In this document: piece by piece, positions 16,839 through 20,514 of the stretch | How the letters are laid out: each line of letters begins with the position of its first letter | Position numbering within the stretch: the stretch's first letter is position 1 | Program-made: the position numbers and the translations under genes | Source of the DNA: an uncultured Ellagibacter sp. | GTDB lineage: Bacteria; Actinomycetota; Coriobacteriia; Coriobacteriales; Eggerthellaceae | Length of the DNA: 20,514 nt | Assembly (NCBI GenBank): GCA_934661105.1 | Contig: CAKUIV010000021.1 | Location: 1-20,514, forward strand | Direction: 5' to 3' | Notes under the pieces: model-generated | Told to the model about the DNA's origin: nothing | Seen by the model: the letters and a program-made list of their open reading frames with translations, nothing else | Database searches by the model: none

Positions 16839-16981
16839 TTAATTCCCATCTCATTGCAGAGTAACTCTGTTCGAGACTGAGAACGGGGCCGCCCCGAGGC
16901 CTTAGATTCGTGCCCGTGGGCCGCATCCGCGGGCGCGGGCACATGCGCCCTGCCCACAACGGGCGCAGAACGGGGGCCGAC

Positions 16982-17400
16982 ATGGCAGCCGAGAGGAGAC
17001 CGATCACCTACGGGGACAGGGAGCAGATAGAGGCGGGGCTCAACGGGGGCGACAGGCTCGCGACGATAGCCAGATCGCTCGGCAGGACCCAGCAGACCGT
17101 GGCGGACGAGATCCGGAGGAACTGGACGCCGGAGCCGAGGGGCAGGCTCGTCGCGACCACCCGCGGAACCTCTGCGTCCACGCGCGCGACTGCGACAGGA
17201 GGGACGCGTGCGGCACGGGGTGCGACGTGCCCCGCTGGCGCTGCAAGGCCTGGAGGTGCAACTCCACGTGCCCCGACTTCGAGGCCTCGATGAGCCCCAG
17301 GCACTCCAAGCCGCTCTTCTGCTGCAACTCCCGCGCCGTCAGGCTCGTAATCAACTCACACCATGAGTTGATTGATGCCGCCAGGAATGTTGCGAGCTAA
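16982..17400 (+). pseudogene. Truncated, frameshifted IS30-family transposase
   Basis: The first part (from ATG 16982) reads RPITYGDREQIEAGLNGGDR, ATIARSLGRTQQTVADEIRR: the N-terminal HTH of IS30 transposases. Around 17150-17165 the frame is lost. The homologous reading continues in another frame as RNLCVHARDCDRRDACGTGC and WRCNSTCPDFEASMSPRHS, a Cys-rich segment typical of coriobacterial IS30 proteins. It then reaches unrelated sequence and a TAA at 17398-17400. The whole DDE catalytic part is missing (full-length proteins exceed 300 residues; about 130 remain). It is therefore inactive, a scar of past insertion at the edge of the reductase region. Confidence 0.7.
17349..17373. repeat. 10-bp inverted repeat at the broken end of the IS30 remnant
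   Basis: AATCAACTCA (17349-17358) and TGAGTTGATT (17364-17373) are exact reverse complements around CACCA. The base composition changes here from the GC-rich IS remnant, so it may mark a junction. From 17400 to 17573 no gene or motif was recognised. Confidence 0.4.
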
Positions 17401-17573
17401 CATTGCTGGCCGGGCAAGCGAGCCATACTCCCCGAGCTGGCCGCGAGACGATGTAGATGGAATATCGCCGCGGAGATGTCGTTTGGGCGGGCCTCGGCCC
17501 TTCGGTCGGTCATGAGCAAAGCGGTGTTTATCGCGGCCATTTTCTAGAAAGTCGCCCTGCCTGCTGGATGGGC

Positions 17574-17606
17574 TTGCATACTATATCACCTCGGTGATAT
17601 AGTATG
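17574..17606 (+). promoter_or_regulatory. Promoter and perfect palindromic operator of the DUF3990-HTH operon
   Basis: CATACTATATCACC (17577-17590) and GGTGATATAGTATG (17593-17606) are exact 14-bp reverse complements separated by TC. The repeat is embedded in a promoter: TTGCAT (17574-17579), 18 bases, TATAGT (17598-17603). A protein bound here would block the polymerase, as expected for autoregulation by the HTH protein encoded second in the operon. AGGAGG at 17621-17626 serves the first gene. Confidence 0.75.
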
Positions 17607-17632
17607 GTTCATCTCGATAGAGGAGGTGCCAC

Positions 17633-18325
17633 ATGTCTGCCCAGCTCACACTTTACCATGGGTCTGAAAGGGTCATAGAGTCACCGACATTCGGTGCGGG
17701 CAAACGGAACAATGACTTTGGCCTGGGCTTCTATTGCACGCAGAGCAGCGAGCTTGCTAAAGAGTGGGCCGTTTCCTCCTTACGCGACGGATTTTCGAAC
17801 TGCTACACTCTAGAAACTGAATGTCTTAATTTCCTGCGTTTAAACAGCCCTGACTACACAATTCTCAACTGGATTGCCGTCCTCGTTGAGCACCGCCTGT
17901 TCTCGATAAAGACGCCAGTGGCACAACGGGCCAAGCGCTACCTGATTGATACGTTCGGGGTCAACGTGAACGCTTACGACGTTGTTGTGGGCTATAGGGC
18001 CGACGATTCGTATTTCGATTATGCTGAATCGTTTCTCAACAACGGCATCTCGGTGGAGCAGCTTGCGCGTGCGATGTGTTTAGGCAAGCTGGGCGAGCAG
18101 GTTGTGCTCAAATCGCAGTATGCGTTCTCCTGCCTTCGTTTCGAGGGCTTTGAGGTGGCGTCTCGCGAGCAGTACCACGCAAAGCGGAAGGCTCGCAACG
18201 ACGAGGCAAACCGCCTGTATCTGGACCTGCTGGGTGAAGAAGATGACGGGCTGTACATCAGAGACATCATGCGGGGAGGTATTGGCAACGATGACGAGCG
18301 CGTACCCCGAAACATGGCTGAGTAA
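17633..18325 (+). CDS. DUF3990-type protein, putative ADP-ribosyltransferase-like toxin
   Basis: This 230-residue soluble protein carries the pattern seen in DUF3990 and related ADP-ribosyltransferase folds: LYHGS at 7-11, then DFGLGFYCT at 28-36 followed by LAKEWA at 41-46. The YHGS and GFYxT motifs would form the NAD-binding side of the fold; no enzymatic activity is proven by sequence. The ATG at 17633 has AGGAGG six bases upstream. It overlaps the next gene by 35 bases, and the pair sits behind a palindromic operator. The layout is that of a toxin-antitoxin module with the toxin first. The target is unknown. It could instead be a non-toxic regulator of host or phage processes. Its composition differs from the GC-rich genes at 8958-16553, and it lies beside IS remnants, so horizontal acquisition is likely. 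Confidence 0.75.
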   Translation: MSAQLTLYHGSERVIESPTFGAGKRNNDFGLGFYCTQSSELAKEWAVSSLRDGFSNCYTLETECLNFLRLNSPDYTILNWIAVLVEHRLFSIKTPVAQRAKRYLIDTFGVNVNAYDVVVGYRADDSYFDYAESFLNNGISVEQLARAMCLGKLGEQVVLKSQYAFSCLRFEGFEVASREQYHAKRKARNDEANRLYLDLLGEEDDGLYIRDIMRGGIGNDDERVPRNMAE

Positions 18326-18935
18326 TGCCCAAGCCACCCTTGGCGAGGCGTTCGACTGCGCGGTCAACGTATGCGGTATTTCAGGCGCAGATTTTGCCAG
18401 CCTGTTCTGTATGAGCTCCGTTGCCGGGCGCATGGAAAACGGCGAAGCGCAGATGCTTGTCGGAAAAAGTGGCGCCGAGCTTGTCGCTGACGTCTTGCTG
18501 GAGACAATGGGCAAAGCAGCGGGAGGGGACGAGTTACAACGGGAGGCGTTCGGCCGCTCGTTGGAATATTGGGTCGGCTGGTCCGTCGCCTATTACCAGT
18601 GGCGTTCCGGAAGGCGCTATGCGGAGATTTTCGCTGCACTTCCTTTCGATGACCTCTGCGAGATGTATTACCCACTCCACGAGGCGGACGCGTCTAAATT
18701 CGCCGACATCGCCGATGTGCGGGTACGCGAGCACTTCCCCGAGACCAACCTCAAGCGTCTCCGCACGAATTACGGCTGCTCCCAGGCCGAGCTCTCCCGC
18801 CTTTCCGGTGTCAGCTTGCGGTCGATTCAGATGTACGAGCAGCGCAATAAGGACATCAACAAGGCGAGTGCCGAGACCGTCCATGCACTTTCGCGCGCAC
18901 TTGGCTGCTGGATGGAAGACTTGCTGGAACGCTGA
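18291..18935 (+). CDS. HTH-domain protein, putative antitoxin/autorepressor of the DUF3990 operon
   Basis: This 214-residue protein has an unrecognised N-terminal region of ~145 residues containing WVGWSVAYYQWRSGRRYAEI and a C-terminal Cro/C1-like HTH. The HTH runs from about residue 150: LKRLRTNYGCSQAELSRLSG, SLRSIQMYEQRNKDINKA, ending in ALGCWMEDLLER. The ATG at 18291 is chosen because GGGGAGG lies 11 bases upstream and the start overlaps the end of the toxin gene by 35 bases, the usual translational coupling. The HTH would bind the palindrome at 17577-17606, while the N-terminal part would neutralise the partner. Both roles are inferred from operon layout. The longer open frame back to 18102 is only a shadow of the toxin gene. 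Confidence 0.72.
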   Translation: MTSAYPETWLSNAQATLGEAFDCAVNVCGISGADFASLFCMSSVAGRMENGEAQMLVGKSGAELVADVLLETMGKAAGGDELQREAFGRSLEYWVGWSVAYYQWRSGRRYAEIFAALPFDDLCEMYYPLHEADASKFADIADVRVREHFPETNLKRLRTNYGCSQAELSRLSGVSLRSIQMYEQRNKDINKASAETVHALSRALGCWMEDLLER

Positions 18936-19028
18936 TCTTGCGGGGGAGAACGGTGCTTCTCGTGCAAGATTGGCGCATCCGATGGGTGCAAGATGCGAAT
19001 CGAGACAGGCGCAGGCGTTCCAAAGGAA

Positions 19029-19065
19029 AACCCGCCCGACCTCCGAGAGGAAGGATGGGCGAGTT
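19029..19065 (+). terminator. Possible stem-loop after the DUF3990-HTH operon
   Basis: AACCCGCCC (19029-19037) pairs with GGGCGAGTT (19057-19065) with one mismatch, and CCTC/GAGG forms an inner stem. It lies about 95 bases past the HTH gene. No T-run follows beyond GTTAGGTT, so the call is weak. The rest of 18936-19150 shows no gene. Confidence 0.3.
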
Positions 19066-19151
19066 AGGTTCTCGACGCTATCGACTAAAGTCCGAAGTGG
19101 TCGCGTGCGGCGAGCCCGTCTTGGAACGTGCGGGTGGCACAAGTAGGAGAG

Positions 19152-19275
19152 AGCGTTGCGCTTAGTTTTCAATTGACCGGGCGACGGGATCCGACGGCGG
19201 AGCCGCCGAGCCGCGGCGGGGACGGCGGGGCCGACGGGGCCCCGACGGGGCCTTGTCATTTGAAATTAATTACTT
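19152..19275 (+). mobile_element. Short IS30-like remnant or MITE-like element
   Basis: The left end AGCGTTGCGCTTAG plus TTTTCAATTGAC matches the IS end at 16815. The right end, read in reverse complement from 19273, is GTAATTAATTTCAAATGAC, which matches the left end in about 12 of 15 inner positions, so the segment has imperfect terminal inverted repeats. Between them are some 75 very GC-rich bases with no gene, including the 11-base unit CCGACGGGGCC twice in tandem (19231-19252). An internal deletion derivative of an IS30 element is the simplest reading. Confidence 0.4.
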
Positions 19276-19372
19276 TACATAACGTATATTATAGGATGCA
19301 TTTGTAACGTTTTCGGTAGGGGAGGCGCGTCGGTTGCCACGCCGTCCCTGATGGCTCCCGGTACCCCCAACA

Positions 19373-19399
19373 CTGCGGGACCAAAGGATGGCCCCGCAG
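19373..19399 (-). terminator. Stem-loop downstream of the DUF6273 remnant
   Basis: An 11-bp stem (CTGCGGGACCA at 19373-19383 with TGGCCCCGCAG at 19389-19399, one G-T pair on the minus strand) closes a five-base loop. It lies 20 bases past the stop of the minus-strand remnant. There is no T-run after it. It probably served the original gene as terminator. Confidence 0.45.
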
Positions 19400-19418
19400 G
19401 TGATTCAAAGATTACGGA

Positions 19419-19603
19419 TTAGAGATTCGAAACCCACAAAGCGGGGCGAGCAGCACAGTTGTCGAAGTCAACGTACAAGCCGTACGTGTTGAAATAGCCA
19501 TCCGGGTAAACGTAGGCTACGTCGTCGGAATCCTGGCCAGGCGAACTGTTCGTTGTTTCCGGTTTTGGGAAGCCCCGACGCAAGCGGCGGACGTTTACCT
19601 GGG
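19419..19603 (-). pseudogene. 3' remnant of a DUF6273-type gene
   Basis: The minus strand ends at a TAA (19419-19421) with an open reading of about 60 residues. It includes FPKPETTNSSPGQDSDD, VAYVYPDGYFNTYG, LYVDFDNCAARPALWVSNL. The closing pattern of a VYPDG-like turn followed by RPALW near the C-terminus is characteristic of DUF6273 domains, which form the C-terminal part of many gut-bacterial surface or phage-associated proteins. The frame is closed upstream by a TGA near 19601 and no start is present, so only the 3' end survives. The 19605-19848 stretch upstream shows no recognisable gene. Confidence 0.5.
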
Positions 19604-19848
19604 ATCAATTGTCATCGTCAAGAGCAACATGATCAAGTCGGCCTCGCCCGGAAACCGTTGCGGCAGCTTGCGCCCACCACGCAAATCATCTCTCCATCTC
19701 CTCGAATCGTCGCACCTTTTCGACGAATATGCGACGATACTATTTATCGTTGCATCAATACATATCAACCGAGCGCTAATTGACGCCGTTCTGATGTGCG
19801 AGGCGACCGGGATAAACTCAAGCTTCCTAGCACCCTTATCCAGGAAGT

Positions 19849-20121
19849 TTATTGTACCTCGCGCGCGTGCATGGGGCCTAAAACGCGCACCTCGTTGGCT
19901 TCAGCGTGATACTCATATGCAATGACGAATGGCCTGCACGACAAACGCCTCACGGTCTCGCCATATCGCCGCACAAAAGCCGGCCTTGTGGTAGGCGATC
20001 CGATTTCAGGGAAGTCTTCCAACAACGAGCATGCGGCGCGGATTTCGTCGCGCTTTGATTTAGCAGATACCTTGTCAACGAGATCTTGGACGAAGGACTC
20101 CGCGAACCGGACTTTAGCCAT
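19849..20121 (-). CDS. ParE/RelE-type toxin
   Basis: This 90-residue protein has the ParE/RelE superfamily pattern: an N-terminal strand and long helix (VRFAESFVQDLVDKVSAK), a second helix (AACSLLEDFPEIGSP), then the C-terminal sheet with VRRYGETVRRLSCRPFVIAY and EVRVLGPMHAREV. The ATG at 20121 is chosen because it overlaps the stop of the upstream antitoxin gene by eight bases (ATGGCTAA), the classic coupling of these pairs; the longer frame to 20172 reads back through the antitoxin. Known relatives act on gyrase (ParE) or on ribosome-bound mRNA (RelE); which applies here cannot be told. The arginine-rich segment before the last strands resembles ParE more than RelE. Confidence 0.82.
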   Translation of the reverse strand: MAKVRFAESFVQDLVDKVSAKSKRDEIRAACSLLEDFPEIGSPTTRPAFVRRYGETVRRLSCRPFVIAYEYHAEANEVRVLGPMHAREVQ

Positions 20122-20404
20122 GTGCCGCCACCCGTCGCTCGATTTCATCAAATGCCTCGTCAAGCGAATCATAAACGCGACCGGCCTCGAAATCCGCTCT
20201 ACCGCGTTCTACGGCAGCCGCCAACAGGGCATCCGACACAGCTTCCGCACACGCTTCATCGATGGTCTTCTGGAGCAACTCTTCGGAGCAGAACACAAAA
20301 GCACCGTTTCCATTCTCGGTGATATGAACAATCTGCCGCCTGGCAATATCCTTTATTTCGCGTTGGCGCGTCTGGAGTGCCGAGGATGAAAAAATAGCTT
20401 CCAT
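20114..20404 (-). CDS. Phd/YefM-like antitoxin partner
   Basis: This 96-residue acidic protein precedes and overlaps the ParE-like toxin by eight bases. The first ~45 residues (SSALQTRQREIKDIARRQ, VHITENGNGAFVFCSEE) have the look of the Phd/YefM DNA-binding fold. The rest is a charged helical tail (EAVSDALLAAAVERGRADF, DSLDEAFDEIERRVA) suited to wrap the toxin. The ATG at 20404 has GAAAGGGC eight bases upstream. The AT-rich 110 bases above it (20405-20514) probably carry the promoter, but no convincing -35/-10 pair stands out. The family call rests on operon position and general pattern, so it is less certain than the toxin. Confidence 0.75.
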   Translation of the reverse strand: MEAIFSSSALQTRQREIKDIARRQIVHITENGNGAFVFCSEELLQKTIDEACAEAVSDALLAAAVERGRADFEAGRVYDSLDEAFDEIERRVAAHG

Positions 20405-20514
20405 GTATTACGCCCTTTCTATTTAAAGTAATCATTAGGACGATTTCATATACTATCACATATATCTTTATCGAATCCTCTAACCGCTGCGGCAAATCGC
20501 CCAGTTGTTACGCG

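Noticed and set aside
19629..19925. 98-codon plus-strand frame between the DUF6273 remnant and the ParE gene
   Set aside because: It has no ribosome site, family resemblance or partner gene; the end overlaps the ParE-like gene on the other strand.
20435..20455. ATATA/TATAT symmetry upstream of the antitoxin as an operator
   Set aside because: Only five bases pair on each side in an AT-rich stretch, too little to call.
20256..20495. 79-codon minus-strand frame over the antitoxin promoter region
   Set aside because: It overlaps the antitoxin gene in another frame and has no supported start.

Overview
The window most resembles a chromosomal segment of an anaerobic gut actinobacterium of the Eggerthellaceae type (class Coriobacteriia). 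The assignment rests on gene content, not on a marker gene. The hallmarks are serial Tat-exported fumarate-reductase-like flavoproteins, each next to a LuxR-family regulator whose N-terminal part is a multi-pass membrane domain, plus IS30-type remnants. No rRNA, tRNA or CRISPR array was seen.

Layout. (1) 175-5180, minus strand: two different membrane-LuxR regulators (5180-3672 and 3564-2005), followed by FAD reductase A (1836-175). (2) 5611-8835, plus strand: FAD reductases B and C in one operon, divergent from the first regulator and closed by a strong stem-loop terminator at 8875-8916. (3) 8958-12059, minus strand, visibly more GC-rich: a third membrane-LuxR regulator, then reductase D, whose Tat signal peptide carries an apparent one-base frameshift. 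(4) 12397-16553: an 829-residue reductase E with two FMN-binding domains ahead of the FAD domain, divergent from a PucR/CdaR-type regulator. (5) 16554-20514: an accessory zone with a truncated IS30-family transposase, a DUF3990-type toxin and HTH-protein operon behind a perfect 14-bp inverted repeat, a short IS-end-like remnant, the 3' end of a DUF6273-type gene, and a Phd/ParE-type toxin-antitoxin pair.

How the genes work together (inference). Regions 1-4 look like a stack of regulator-plus-reductase cassettes. Each membrane regulator would sense a small molecule and switch on a neighbouring exported reductase that uses it as a terminal electron acceptor. Reductases A-D have no haem or FMN domain of their own, and no electron-donor gene is present here, so they must draw electrons from a partner encoded elsewhere. 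Reductase E carries its own FMN relay. Inverted repeats or half-sites built on CCCCT/AGGGG occur upstream of reductases A, B and D and are candidate operators. Substrates cannot be read from the sequence, but the C-terminal active-site segments differ from one another and from true fumarate reductases.
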